The translations under genes and the position numbers were made by a program. Positions 16,506-25,683 of a stretch of 64,000 nt of DNA are shown piece by piece. Within the stretch, counting starts at the first letter, position 1. Every line of letters begins with the position of its first letter. The DNA is from Chitinophaga pollutisoli (GTDB taxonomy: Bacteria; Bacteroidota; Bacteroidia; Chitinophagales; Chitinophagaceae), in NCBI RefSeq assembly GCF_038396755.1, contig NZ_CP149822.1:3658001-3722000 (forward strand), written 5' to 3'. Below the pieces are notes generated by a model, which did no database searches, was not told the origin of the DNA, and was given only the letters and a program-made list of their open reading frames with translations.

Positions 16506-17119
16506 TTACACGATCGCCCGAACTTCCCAGCCCTGGCGCTTGCAGTGCTCCAGGATGCGCGGCAAGGCGTAGCTCATCCGGTCCCAGGCTTTCTCACTGT
16601 CATGGAAAACCACGATGGATCCGGGTTGCAGCTTGAAAACCACGTTCTGCACACAGGCCTCGCCCGTGATCTCCGTGTCGAAATCCCCGCTCAATACGTC
16701 CCACATGATAATCCGGTAATCCTTCTTCAATTCGCGGATCTGGAACGGCGAAATTCGACCGTACGGCGGCCGGAATAAATTGGAACGGATGTACTGCGCC
16801 GCTTCGCGGATATTGCTGATATACTTGTCCGTAGCCGTTTTCCAGCCGTTGAGATGGTTGTGGGTATGATTACCCACCGCATGCCCGTCGCGCAATATCT
16901 GCTGATAGATGTCCGGATGCGCCACCACGTTTTTGCCAATACAAAAAAAGTCGCCTTCGCGTCATATTTCTTGAGCGTTTCCAGCACGAAAGTCGTGGCT
17001 TTGGGATGTGGCCCGTCGTCGAACGTGAGGTAAACAGCCGGTACGGCGGGCGTGAAATTCCAGGTGCAGCTTTTGTAGAGCGACTTCAGAAAGCCGGGTG
17101 TTTTCGTAAAATAGAACAT
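16506..17119 (-). CDS. Polysaccharide deacetylase (NodB-type), frameshifted
   Basis: Carbohydrate esterase family 4 enzyme, removing N-acetyl groups from peptidoglycan or polysaccharide. The 5' part reads [20 protein letters not shown] (catalytic Asp pair) up to KYDAKATFF. The 3' part, in another frame, reads [20 protein letters not shown] with the HTHNH metal site, [17 protein letters not shown] and [11 protein letters not shown]. Adding one base to the A7 run at 16943-16949 (T7 in the coding sense) gives [15 protein letters not shown], the expected motif 1-2 junction, and a 204-residue protein. There is no clear signal peptide. It is divergent from gltX with 55 bases between the starts. Confidence 0.85.
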
Positions 17120-17160
17120 GTTAAGCGGATTAGCGTGATCGTTCCCTGCCCCGAAATTAT

Positions 17161-17168
17161 TATTTTTG
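17161..17168 (+). promoter_or_regulatory. -7 promoter element very close to gltX
   Basis: TATTTTTG matches the Bacteroidota TAnnTTTG -7 element. It ends only 6 bases before the gltX ATG, which would place transcription start at or next to the start codon. No good TTTG -33 box is seen at the usual distance, so this is tentative. Confidence 0.35.
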
Positions 17169-17174
17169 CGCCGT

Positions 17175-18704
17175 ATGAGTCACAATAAAGTAAGGGTGCG
17201 CTTTGCGCCGAGCCCTACGGGCGGGCTTCACCTCGGCGGCGTACGCACGGTGTTGTTCAATTTCCTCTTTGCCCGTCAGCATAACGGTGAGTTTATCCTC
17301 CGCATCGAAGACACGGACCAGACACGCTTTGTGCCGGGCGCCGAGGAGTATATCGTGGAATGCCTCCGCTGGTGCGGGCTGGAACCCGACGAAAGCCCCC
17401 TGAAAGGCGGCCCCTACGGCCCCTACCGCCAATCCGAGCGCAAACCGCTGTACCGCCAGTACGCGGAACAACTGGTCGCATCCGGCAACGCCTATTACGC
17501 CTTCGACACCCCCGAAGAACTGGAAGCCATGCGCGAAGTGGAACGCGCCCGCGGCAACCATTCCCCACAATACAACCATGCTGTTCGCGGCCATATGCGC
17601 AATTCGCTCAACATGGACGCGGCCGAAGTAAGGGAGCTCCTCGACAAAGAAACCCCGCACGTCATCCGCATCAAAATGCCGACCAACGAAGAATTGACCT
17701 TCACCGATATGATCCGCGGCGACGTTACCTTCCAGACCAATATCGTGGACGATAAAGTACTGCTAAAGGCCGACGGCATGCCCACCTACCACCTGGCCGT
17801 GGTAGTCGACGATTACCTCATGAAGATCACCCACGCCTTCCGCGGCGAGGAATGGCTCCCCTCCGCGCCGGTGCACATCCTGCTATGGAAGTACCTGGGC
17901 TGGGCGAACAAAATGCCCCAATGGGCGCACCTCCCGCTCATCCTCAAGCCCGACGGAAACGGCAAACTCTCCAAACGCGACGGCGACCGCCTCGGTTTCC
18001 CCGTATACGCCATGAATTGGCAGGACCCCGCCTCCGGCGATCTCACCAAAGGTTTCCGCGAAAACGGTTTCCTCCCCGAAGCATTCATCAATATGCTGGC
18101 TATGCTCGGCTGGAACGACGGCTCCGGACAGGAGATCTTCACCATGGAAGAGCTGATCGCCAAATTCTCTATCTCCCGCGTCCATAAGGGCGGGGCCAAG
18201 TTCGATTACGACAAGGCCAAATGGTTCAACCACCAATGGATCCAGCGCACCGGCAACGAGCGCCTCGCGCATCTCTTTCTACCCGTCCTCGAAGCCAAAG
18301 GCGTGATCGCCGAGCCCGCTTACGTGGAAAAAATCGCCGGCCTGGTGAAAGAGCGCTGCCAGTTCGTGAATGAAATCTGGGACCACGGCTTTTTCTTCTT
18401 CGTACGCCCGGATAAATACGATCTCGACGCCGTGAAACCCAAATGGAATGCCGACAAACAGGCGTTCTTCGGTGAATGGCTGTCCGTGTTGCTCAACCAG
18501 GAAGACTTCTCCGCCGCCGCGCTGGAAGAAGGCTTCAAGGGGCTGGCCGCCGCCAAAGGCATCAAGCCCGGCGAACTGCAACTGCCTTTCCGCATTATGC
18601 TTTGCGGTGGGAAATTTGGTCCCCCGGTATTCGATATCGCCGCTACCATCGGCAAGAACGAAACCATCGACCGCATCGCACTGGCGCTCGATCTGCTGAA
18701 GTAA
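17175..18704 (+). CDS. gltX: Glutamyl-tRNA synthetase
   Basis: 509 residues, full length. Charges tRNA-Glu with glutamate. HIGH motif as [20 protein letters not shown], zinc-less middle domain, KLSKRDGDR as the KMSKS motif (about 260), and the C-terminal anticodon-binding domain through [16 protein letters not shown]. The ATG at 17175 gives [16 protein letters not shown]; a TTG at 17166 is less likely. It is convergent with glnS and separated from it by its own terminator. Together with gluQ at 8741 and glnS, three related class Ic enzymes lie within 12 kb. Confidence 0.96.
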   Translation: MSHNKVRVRFAPSPTGGLHLGGVRTVLFNFLFARQHNGEFILRIEDTDQTRFVPGAEEYIVECLRWCGLEPDESPLKGGPYGPYRQSERKPLYRQYAEQLVASGNAYYAFDTPEELEAMREVERARGNHSPQYNHAVRGHMRNSLNMDAAEVRELLDKETPHVIRIKMPTNEELTFTDMIRGDVTFQTNIVDDKVLLKADGMPTYHLAVVVDDYLMKITHAFRGEEWLPSAPVHILLWKYLGWANKMPQWAHLPLILKPDGNGKLSKRDGDRLGFPVYAMNWQDPASGDLTKGFRENGFLPEAFINMLAMLGWNDGSGQEIFTMEELIAKFSISRVHKGGAKFDYDKAKWFNHQWIQRTGNERLAHLFLPVLEAKGVIAEPAYVEKIAGLVKERCQFVNEIWDHGFFFFVRPDKYDLDAVKPKWNADKQAFFGEWLSVLLNQEDFSAAALEEGFKGLAAAKGIKPGELQLPFRIMLCGGKFGPPVFDIAATIGKNETIDRIALALDLLK

Positions 18705-18724
18705 TGTACGATCCCGTATAAACG

Positions 18725-18763
18725 AAGGGGGCTGACCAAAGAGTAATGGTCAGCCCCCTTTTT
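18725..18763 (+). terminator. Terminator of gltX
   Basis: Fourteen-base arms AAGGGGGCTGACCA/TGGTCAGCCCCCTT, eight-base loop, then TTT and an AT stretch, 20 bases after the gltX stop. Confidence 0.9.
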
Positions 18764-18828
18764 ATTCGGGTGCCTGATGGAGGCCCAATATCGTTTGCGC
18801 GATACGCAGCCCCTTCCGGAAAGTACGG

Positions 18829-20496
18829 TTACGCTTTCTTGGCTTCCTTAGCCCAGGTGTCTTTCAGGGTAACGGTCCTGTTGAACACGGGGCGATCCGG
18901 CTTGGAGTCGTAATCCACTACGAAATACCCTTTGCGGAGGAACTGGAAGCGGTCGCCGGGCTTTGCTGCCGCGAGGACCGGTTCGATATATGCTTTCTGA
19001 ATGATTTCCAGCGAATTTGGGTTGATGAGATCCTTGAATTCGGCTTCTTCCGCCGCGGGGTTTTCCACGGTAAAGAGGCGGTCGTACAGGCGCACTTCGG
19101 CTTCTTTCGCATGTGCGGCGCTCAACCAGTGGATGGTGCCTTTTACGCTCATGGCGCTGCCTTCCGCGCCCGATTTGCTTTCGGGGATGTGGGTGGCGTA
19201 TACAGTGGTGATGTTGCCGTCGGCGTCTTTGTCGAAGCCGGTGCACTCTACGATGTAAGCGTATTTCAGGCGCACTTTCAGGCCTACGCCCAGGCGGAAG
19301 AACTTCTTGGGAGGGTTCTCCATGAAATCTTCCCGCTCGATCCAGAGGGTGTTGCTGAAGGAAACGGTGCGATGACCGGCGGAAGCGTCTTCCGGGTTGT
19401 TCTCTGCTTCCAGTTCTTCGGTTTGCCCTTCGGGATAGCTCGTGATCACCAGCTTAACGGGGTCGAGTACGGCCATTACGCGGTTGGCGGTTTTATTCAG
19501 TTCTTCCCTTATGCAGAACTCCAGCAGCCCGATCTCGATCATGTTATCGCGCTTCTGGATACCCACTCTTTCCGCGAAAGTGCGGATGCTGGAAGGCGTG
19601 AAGCCGCGGCGGCGGAATGCGGCGATCGTAGGCATGCGGGGATCGTCCCAGCCGGCCACGATGCCGTCGTTCACCAGCTGCAGCAGCTTGCGCTTGCTCA
19701 TCACGGTATAGCTGAGGTTCAGCCGCGCGAACTCGTACTGGTGCGAAGGGAAAATATCCAGCTGCTGGATGAACCAGTCGTACAGCGGCCGGTGGGGGAT
19801 GAATTCCAGCGTACAGATGGAATGGGTGATCTGCTCAATGCTGTCGCTCTGCCCGTGCGCGAAGTCGTACATGGGATAGATGCTCCAGGCGTCGCCGGTG
19901 CGGTGGTGATGCGCATGCTTGATGCGGTACATGATAGGGTCGCGCATGTGCATGTTGGGCGAAGCCATGTCTACCTTCGCGCGGAGTACTTTGGCGCCGT
20001 CGGGGTATTTGCCTTCCCGCATTTCGGCGAACAGGCGGAGGTTTTCCTCCACGTTGCGGCTGCGGTAGGGGCTGTCCTTACCCGGTTCGGTAGGCGTGCC
20101 CTTCAGCGCGGCGATCTCGGCGGCGGAGGAATCGTCTACATACGCGAGGCCTTTTTCGATCAGTTGCACGGCGAACGCATACAGCTGCTCGAAGTAATCG
20201 GAGGCATATAATTCTTTGGCCCATTCGAAGCCGAGCCATTGGATGTCTTCTTTAATGGAATCCACGTACTCGGTGTCTTCGGTAACGGGGTTGGTATCGT
20301 CGAACCGGAGGTTGGTTTGCCCTCCGTATTTTTTGGCCAGGCCGAAATTGAGGCAGATGCTTTTGGCATGCCCGATATGGAGGTAGCCGTTCGGCTCGGG
20401 AGGGAAACGCGTGAGTACCCGCCCGCCGTTAACGCCGTTGGAAATATCTTCTTCTACGATCTGTTCCAGGAAATTCAGTGATCTTTCTTCGCTCAT
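18829..20496 (-). CDS. glnS: Glutaminyl-tRNA synthetase
   Basis: 555 residues. Start at 20496 (MSEERSLNFLEQIVEEDISN), the usual bacterial GlnRS beginning; the frame is open for another 36 codons upstream. Signature RFPPEPNGYLHIGHAKS (HIGH), RFDDTNPVTED, the acceptor-end-binding region, YTVMSKRKLLQLV (KMSKS as MSKRK), and the two-barrel anticodon domain ending FNRTVTLKDTW. It charges tRNA-Gln directly, so the organism need not amidate Glu-tRNA-Gln. A TACCTTTG -7-like element lies on the minus strand at 20519-20526, divergent to the B12-binding gene. Confidence 0.96.
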   Translation of the reverse strand: MSEERSLNFLEQIVEEDISNGVNGGRVLTRFPPEPNGYLHIGHAKSICLNFGLAKKYGGQTNLRFDDTNPVTEDTEYVDSIKEDIQWLGFEWAKELYASDYFEQLYAFAVQLIEKGLAYVDDSSAAEIAALKGTPTEPGKDSPYRSRNVEENLRLFAEMREGKYPDGAKVLRAKVDMASPNMHMRDPIMYRIKHAHHHRTGDAWSIYPMYDFAHGQSDSIEQITHSICTLEFIPHRPLYDWFIQQLDIFPSHQYEFARLNLSYTVMSKRKLLQLVNDGIVAGWDDPRMPTIAAFRRRGFTPSSIRTFAERVGIQKRDNMIEIGLLEFCIREELNKTANRVMAVLDPVKLVITSYPEGQTEELEAENNPEDASAGHRTVSFSNTLWIEREDFMENPPKKFFRLGVGLKVRLKYAYIVECTGFDKDADGNITTVYATHIPESKSGAEGSAMSVKGTIHWLSAAHAKEAEVRLYDRLFTVENPAAEEAEFKDLINPNSLEIIQKAYIEPVLAAAKPGDRFQFLRKGYFVVDYDSKPDRPVFNRTVTLKDTWAKEAKKA

Positions 20497-20518
20497 AATT
20501 GGCTTTTTATCCGAAATG

Positions 20519-20526
20519 CAAAGGTA
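20519..20526 (-). promoter_or_regulatory. -7 element upstream of glnS
   Basis: Minus strand TACCTTTG, an exact TAnnTTTG match, 22 bases before the glnS start codon. The -33 box is not convincing. Confidence 0.45.
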
Positions 20527-20596
20527 ATATAATTGAAAACACGCTTTTGCCGCACTTTCGGGGAAAATACTACATTTACAATCCAATATTCGAATT

Positions 20597-21016
20597 ATGG
20601 TCAACCCGAATCAACGTCCCATCCGTGTACTGGTAGCCAAAGTAGGCCTCGACGGCCACGACCGCGGCGCCAAGGTGATCGCCTCCGCCCTGCGCGACGC
20701 GGGCATGGAAGTCATCTATACCGGTCTGCGGCAGACGCCGGAAATGGTGGTAAATGCGGCTTTGCAGGAAGATGTGGACGCCATTGGCGTGAGCATCCTC
20801 TCCGGGGCGCATATGACCGTATTCCCGAAAATCATCGCCCTGATGAAGGAAAAAGGGATGGACGACGTGCTCCTGACCGGCGGCGGCATCATACCCGACA
20901 CCGATATGCAGGAACTGTACGCCCTCGGGGTGGGAAAACTGTTCCCGCCAGGCACCCATACCCGTGAGATTGCCGACTATATCGCAGCGTGGACCGGCGA
21001 GCACAGAGAATTTTAG
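20597..21016 (+). CDS. Cobalamin-binding domain protein (methylmalonyl-CoA mutase C-terminal type)
   Basis: 139 residues consisting only of the B12-binding Rossmann domain: [20 protein letters not shown] (DxHxxG, His is the lower axial cobalt ligand), the serine turn in [10 protein letters not shown], and [13 protein letters not shown] (GGG loop). This is the size and form of the small subunits that pair with a separate catalytic mutase chain (methylmalonyl-, isobutyryl- or ethylmalonyl-CoA mutase type). No catalytic subunit lies in this window. A methylmalonyl-CoA epimerase gene is 16 kb away, consistent with a propionate pathway. Alternatively it may regulate B12-dependent enzymes. Confidence 0.88.
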   Translation: MVNPNQRPIRVLVAKVGLDGHDRGAKVIASALRDAGMEVIYTGLRQTPEMVVNAALQEDVDAIGVSILSGAHMTVFPKIIALMKEKGMDDVLLTGGGIIPDTDMQELYALGVGKLFPPGTHTREIADYIAAWTGEHREF

Positions 21017-21164
21017 TATTTTTTGAAACTTTTCACAAACACGTTCGTCTTCTTTACGGACGGCAGCATAACGAACGCTTTCCGGAGCAACCAAAACGGA
21101 AAGCCCGGCCGTGTGATGCACCGCCGCTGTCCCCATCCTTAACCACTGTAAAGTTGAAACCATC

Positions 21165-21998
21165 ATGAAACTCGTCCGCTACACAATGCTATGCCTGGCC
21201 CTTACCGCCGCCGCATCCACCGTCCGCGCCCAGGAAGAAAAGAAGGAAGATACCACTGTCGTATCTACCGAAACCAAAAAGAAAGTGAGCTATCATTTCC
21301 ACATTTACGCACCGCCCAAACCCGGTAAAGGCTATGTGACCGCCGGCGGCAACGGCCCCTTGCTCTCTTTCGCCAACGTGAAGAATAACGACGAACGTGT
21401 ACGGAATATCCCCCGTTTCACCATTTTCTTCAATGTCGGAACCAACTACAACTACGATTTCAATAACAACATCGGCATATTTAGTGGTTTGAATATCAAG
21501 AATATAGGTTTGATCACCAAGCCTACCGACAACGTAAAGCTGAAACAGCGCGTGTACACCCTGGGCGTGCCCGTGGGCTTCAAGATCGGCGACCTCCGCA
21601 GTGGCACTTTCCTGTTCTTTGGCGGGGAATACGACATGGCTTTCAATTATAAAGAGAAATATTTCCTCGACGGCGATAAGAAATCCAAGTTCAACGAGTG
21701 GTTCAGCGACCGGACGGACCTGTTCATGCCTTCCCTGTTCGCGGGTTTCCGTTTTGGTCCTGCTTTCGGGATCAAGGGGCAGTATTACCTGAACAACTTC
21801 TTCAACCAGGATTACACAGAAACGGTGGGAGGTGTAAAAACACAGCCGTATAAAGACCTGAAAGCCAATCTGATGTTCGTGACGCTGAGCTATAATTTCG
21901 GTATCCGCAAACATGAAAAAACAAAGACCACCACTACCACCGAGTACCGCAAAGGCACGAAGGTGATCATCGAGAAAAGAACGGAAATAACTGATTAA
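21165..21998 (+). CDS. Outer-membrane beta-barrel protein (PorT-like), hypothetical
   Basis: 277 residues. Signal peptide MKLVRYTMLCLALTAAASTV, cleavage near RAQ. After a charged linker the sequence alternates amphipathic strands (FTIFFNVGTNYNYDFNNNIG, IFSGLNIKNIGLIT, RVYTLGVPVGFKIGD, FLFFGGEYDMAFNYKEKYF) ending LMFVTLSYNFGIRK, an eight-stranded-barrel pattern. The C-terminal tail is Thr/Lys-rich (KTKTTTTTEYRKGTKVIIEK). No ligand is suggested. It is monocistronic, followed by a large GC-rich hairpin. Confidence 0.72.
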   Translation: MKLVRYTMLCLALTAAASTVRAQEEKKEDTTVVSTETKKKVSYHFHIYAPPKPGKGYVTAGGNGPLLSFANVKNNDERVRNIPRFTIFFNVGTNYNYDFNNNIGIFSGLNIKNIGLITKPTDNVKLKQRVYTLGVPVGFKIGDLRSGTFLFFGGEYDMAFNYKEKYFLDGDKKSKFNEWFSDRTDLFMPSLFAGFRFGPAFGIKGQYYLNNFFNQDYTETVGGVKTQPYKDLKANLMFVTLSYNFGIRKHEKTKTTTTTEYRKGTKVIIEKRTEITD

Positions 21999-22019
21999 CA
22001 GATAATTAGCCAATTATGA

Positions 22020-22055
22020 CCGCAAAGCGCCGCCTGCAAGGGCGGCGCTTTGCGG
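22020..22055 (+). terminator. GC-rich hairpin after the barrel gene
   Basis: Fifteen-base perfect arms CCGCAAAGCGCCGCC/GGCGGCGCTTTGCGG with a six-base loop, 22 bases after the stop; followed only by TTG, so the T-run is poor. Confidence 0.55.
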
Positions 22056-22219
22056 TTGTATGAGTTATCGGGTAAGGTCTTAGTACGGTTACAGTACGGT
22101 ATCGCTACTGTATCTGTACTGAGCCTGTGCTGAGCGGGAGGAGGGGAATTTTCCGGCGGGCCTGCAAGTTGAAAACACTTAAATTAGCCGGATCATACCA
22201 AAACAAAACATCTTTCCAT

Positions 22220-22996
22220 ATGTACAACACCATCAGCACCCAGGTGAACGACGGCATCCTGGAAATTACGATCAACCGGCCGGACAAGCTCAATGCCCTC
22301 AACCGGGAAGTGATGAAAGAACTGGCTTTGGCCGTGGACGAAGTTTACAAGAACAAGGAAGTGTACGCGGCCATCATCACAGGCAGCGGGCCGAAGGCGT
22401 TTATCGCCGGGGCGGATATTTCCGAGTTCCTGGAGCTGACGCCTGAGCAAGGGATGGACCTGGCCAAGAAAGGGCATACCATTTTCCAGCGGATCGAGGA
22501 TTGCCATAAGCCCATCGTGGCGGCGGTGAACGGGTTTGCACTGGGCGGCGGTTGCGAACTGGCCATGGCCTGCCATTTCAGGCTGGCGAGCAACAACGCG
22601 CGGTTCGGGCAACCGGAAGTGAATCTGGGGATCATTCCCGGGTATGGCGGCACCCAGCGGCTGACGCGCCTCATCGGCAAAGGCAAAGCCCTCGAGCTCA
22701 TGCTCACCGGGGATATGATCTCGGCCGAAGAAGCGCTGAAATGGGGGCTCGTCAACCATGTGACCACCCCGGAAGAACTGCTGGCCAAAACCCGCGAACA
22801 GCTGGCCAAAATCCGGGAAAAGGCGCCCCTGGCCGTTTCGCGCGTCATCAAATGCGTTAATTCCTATTTCAAATACGACGAAAACGGCTTCGAAACGGAG
22901 ATCAAAGAGTTTGCCGATAGCTTCGGCACCAAAGACCTCACCGAAGGCGCAAAAGCATTCATCGAAAAACGTAAACCCAATTTCAAAGGAGAATAA
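22220..22996 (+). CDS. Enoyl-CoA hydratase/isomerase (crotonase family)
   Basis: 258 residues from the ATG at 22220 ([20 protein letters not shown]); the frame is open upstream but without homology. Crotonase landmarks: oxyanion loop [27 protein letters not shown] with the first catalytic Glu, and [20 protein letters not shown] with the second Glu. Both catalytic glutamates present means hydratase activity (trans-2-enoyl-CoA to 3-hydroxyacyl-CoA) is likely, in short-chain fatty-acid or amino-acid breakdown. It precedes fumC by 41 bases on the same strand, though a -7-like TACCTTTA lies between them. Confidence 0.93.
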   Translation: MYNTISTQVNDGILEITINRPDKLNALNREVMKELALAVDEVYKNKEVYAAIITGSGPKAFIAGADISEFLELTPEQGMDLAKKGHTIFQRIEDCHKPIVAAVNGFALGGGCELAMACHFRLASNNARFGQPEVNLGIIPGYGGTQRLTRLIGKGKALELMLTGDMISAEEALKWGLVNHVTTPEELLAKTREQLAKIREKAPLAVSRVIKCVNSYFKYDENGFETEIKEFADSFGTKDLTEGAKAFIEKRKPNFKGE

Positions 22997-23037
22997 ACCG
23001 CAGGTTCTGTACCTTTACGGACCAAAATTTACAGATT

Positions 23038-24438
23038 ATGGATTTCAGGATAGAGAAAGACACGATGGGCGAGGTGAAAGTGCCTGCCAATGCTTATTTC
23101 GGCGCACAAACCCAACGTTCCATCGACAACTTCAGGATCGCGCAGGACATTAACAAAATGCCGAAGGAAATCATCAAAGCCTTCGCTTACCTGAAGAAAG
23201 CCGCGGCCCTCACTAACCAGGAAGCCGGCGCGCTGCCCGCGGAAAAAGCCGCCCTCATCGGTAAAGTGTGCGACGAAATCCTCGAAGGCAAGCTCGACAA
23301 CGAATTCCCCCTCGTGGTTTGGCAGACCGGTTCGGGCACCCAATCCAACATGAACGTGAACGAAGTGGTAGCCTACCGCGCCCATGTGATCAACGGCGGC
23401 CAGCTCACCGATAAAGACAAGGTGCTGCACCCGAACGACGATGTAAACAAATCTCAATCTTCCAACGATACCTTCCCCACCGCCATGCACATCGCGGCGT
23501 ACAAAATGCTGGTGGAAGTAACGATCCCCGGCATCACGAAGCTTCGCAACACCCTCGCCGCCAAAGCGAAGGAATACATGCACATCGTGAAGATCGGCCG
23601 CACCCACTTTATGGATGCCACGCCGCTCACGCTGGGCCAGGAGATCAGCGGGTATGTTTCCCAGCTCGACCACGGCCTGCGCGCCATCAACAACACCCTG
23701 GCGCACCTGTCGGAACTGGCGCTGGGAGGCACAGCAGTAGGTACCGGGATCAACACTCCCGAAGGCTACGCAGTGAATGTTGCGAAACACATCGCCAACC
23801 TGACCGGCCTTCCCTTCGTGACCGCAGAAAATAAATTCGAATCTCTCGCGGCACACGACGCCATCGTGGAAGCACACGGCGCATTGAAAACGGTGGCCGT
23901 TAGCCTGATGAAAATCGCCAACGACATCCGCATGCTCAGCTCCGGCCCCCGCTCCGGCATCGGCGAGCTTTTCATACCCGACAACGAGCCCGGTTCTTCC
24001 ATCATGCCCGGCAAAGTAAACCCCACCCAGTGCGAGGCCCTCACCATGATCGCCGCACAGGTGCTCGGGAACGACGTAGCCATCAACATCGGCGGCGCCA
24101 CCGGCCACTTCGAACTGAACGTTTTCAAACCCATGATGATCTATAATTTCCTCCACTCCGCCCGCCTGCTCGGCGACGGCTGCGTAAGCTTCAACGACAA
24201 GTGCGCGGAAGGCCTGGCGCCCATCGAGGAGAACATCAAAAAACACGTAGACAATTCCCTCATGCTCGTAACCGCCCTCAATACGAAGATCGGTTACTAC
24301 AAAGCCGCCGAAATCGCACAGAAAGCGCACAAGGAAGGCACCACGCTGAAGGAAATGGCCGTGAAACTGGGTTACGTAACCCCCGAAGAATTCGATGCCT
24401 GGGTAATCCCCGGTAACATGGTCGGCAAACTCGGTTAA
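23038..24438 (+). CDS. fumC: Fumarate hydratase, class II
   Basis: 466 residues. TCA-cycle enzyme interconverting fumarate and malate, oxygen-stable, no iron-sulfur cluster. Seen: [40 protein letters not shown], the [20 protein letters not shown] signature, [18 protein letters not shown], and the superfamily signature [15 protein letters not shown] with the mobile-loop serine. It is full length and undisturbed. It lies between the crotonase gene and a strong bidirectional terminator. Confidence 0.97.
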   Translation: MDFRIEKDTMGEVKVPANAYFGAQTQRSIDNFRIAQDINKMPKEIIKAFAYLKKAAALTNQEAGALPAEKAALIGKVCDEILEGKLDNEFPLVVWQTGSGTQSNMNVNEVVAYRAHVINGGQLTDKDKVLHPNDDVNKSQSSNDTFPTAMHIAAYKMLVEVTIPGITKLRNTLAAKAKEYMHIVKIGRTHFMDATPLTLGQEISGYVSQLDHGLRAINNTLAHLSELALGGTAVGTGINTPEGYAVNVAKHIANLTGLPFVTAENKFESLAAHDAIVEAHGALKTVAVSLMKIANDIRMLSSGPRSGIGELFIPDNEPGSSIMPGKVNPTQCEALTMIAAQVLGNDVAINIGGATGHFELNVFKPMMIYNFLHSARLLGDGCVSFNDKCAEGLAPIEENIKKHVDNSLMLVTALNTKIGYYKAAEIAQKAHKEGTTLKEMAVKLGYVTPEEFDAWVIPGNMVGKLG

Positions 24439-24459
24439 TCTGATAAGTACGATAAAAGC

Positions 24460-24497
24460 AAAAAAGGTTGTCTGCCGAAGCGGACAACCTTTTTTTA
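24460..24497. terminator. Bidirectional terminator, fumC / TauE-SafE gene
   Basis: Arms AAAAAAGGTTGTCTGC/GCGGACAACCTTTTTT (one G-U), loop CGAA. T-runs occur on both strands, serving the convergent fumC and exporter genes. Confidence 0.92.
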
Positions 24498-24516
24498 TGT
24501 TCTGCCCGGAACCGGG

Positions 24517-25488
24517 TTATTTCATGATCGTAAGAATGATGGTGCGGAGACTCATCGCGATGACGAGTACGGCTACCAGTATCATGAGCGGCTTGCGTTT
24601 CATCTTCTTCACAAGGATGGCCGCAAAGGGAGACGCAATTACCCCGCCGAGTACAAGGCCGATGATTACCTGCCAGCTGTCCACGCCGTTGAAGAACAGC
24701 AATGTGCCCGCGCTGGATGCGGCGATGAAGAATTCGGCTGCATTCACGGAGCCGATAGTGTAATTCACGGTGCGGCCTTTGGCCAGAAGGGTAGAGGTCA
24801 CGATAGGGCCCCAGCCCCCTCCGCCGATGGAGTCCATGAAACCGCCGAAAAACGCCAGCGGACCGAGGCGCCGCGTTTTGCTCTTGGGCTTGCGTTTCTG
24901 CAGGGCTTTACGGAGGATCAATATGCCTAGGATCATGAGATACGCACTCATGAAAGGTTTTATAACGTCGCCGTCGATCACGTCCGATAAAATCCAGGCC
25001 CCCGCCACCGCACCGATCATGCCGGGAATGAGAAGGTGGAGGAATAGCTTCTTGTTAACATTGCCCAGCTTGAAGTGCGCGATACCGCTGGCGCCCGTGG
25101 TAAACACTTCGGCCACGTGTACACTGGTGCTGGTCATGGCCGGCGAAACGCCCAGGCCCAGCAGCAGCGACGACGAAGTAGCGCCATACGCCATGCCCAA
25201 AGCGCCGTCGATCATCTGCGCGGTAAGCCCCACGCCCATGAAGAACAGCAGCTTGCTGGTGAACACATCCTGCGCCATCTGCGCGATCCGCGTTTGCGCA
25301 TCGTGCGATATGCCGTAATGATACGTGAACCACAATCCGGCCGCCACCACCAAAATGGAAACGCCGATCAGCACCCAGATCCAGTAACTCTTTTTATTAT
25401 CCTCGTTCACGAGGTCTATGAGCACCTTCTGGGTGGCATCGGTAGCTACACGCTGTTCCGCCTTGTCGATCACCTCATTATGGGACAT
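24517..25488 (-). CDS. TauE/SafE-family sulfite/organosulfonate exporter
   Basis: 323 residues. An N-terminal extension of about 50 residues with one membrane helix (WIWVLIGVSILVVAAGLWFTY) precedes the eight-helix TauE/SafE domain in two halves, each with the motif seen here as GVGLTAQMIDGALGMAYG and GFMDSIGGGGWGPIVTSTLL. The Gly-rich half-repeats line the transport path. Family members export sulfite, sulfoacetate or related anions. The promoter region carries an inverted-repeat operator (25504-25524) that also occurs before the TonB receptor gene downstream, suggesting common sulfur-linked control. Confidence 0.88.
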   Translation of the reverse strand: MSHNEVIDKAEQRVATDATQKVLIDLVNEDNKKSYWIWVLIGVSILVVAAGLWFTYHYGISHDAQTRIAQMAQDVFTSKLLFFMGVGLTAQMIDGALGMAYGATSSSLLLGLGVSPAMTSTSVHVAEVFTTGASGIAHFKLGNVNKKLFLHLLIPGMIGAVAGAWILSDVIDGDVIKPFMSAYLMILGILILRKALQKRKPKSKTRRLGPLAFFGGFMDSIGGGGWGPIVTSTLLAKGRTVNYTIGSVNAAEFFIAASSAGTLLFFNGVDSWQVIIGLVLGGVIASPFAAILVKKMKRKPLMILVAVLVIAMSLRTIILTIMK

Positions 25489-25503
25489 ACTAATTATTAA
25501 TAA

Positions 25504-25524
25504 AGTCTACAGGAATTGTGGACT
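25504..25524. promoter_or_regulatory. Inverted-repeat operator upstream of the TauE/SafE gene
   Basis: AGTCTAC-N7-GTGGACT, near-perfect dyad, 15 bases from the start codon. The spacer AGGAATT and arms closely match the element at 28576-28596 before the TonB-dependent receptor gene. Likely binding site of a dimeric regulator; identity unknown. Confidence 0.55.
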
Positions 25525-25580
25525 AAAAATAGATGTAATCCACGGTTTATCCAAATATTTCTGTCGCAATTTAAAAAATT

Positions 25581-25606
25581 GGCGGAGGTCGCATCGCGCC
25601 TCCGCC
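25581..25606 (-). terminator. Terminator of the TonB receptor gene
   Basis: Arms GGCGGAGG/CCTCCGCC with a ten-base loop; on the minus strand followed by AATTTTTTAAATT. It lies 78 bases after the receptor stop codon. Confidence 0.75.
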
Positions 25607-25683
25607 GGGCAGGTTGGTTTTTGTGTAACAGGGTTTCCAATAGTAAGGTAAAGCGGCCGCAGCAGCCTGCGGCGCGCCGTCAG

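Noticed and set aside
23029..24330. Minus-strand open frame of 433 codons opposite fumC
   Set aside because: Antisense shadow of fumarase; composition driven by codon bias.
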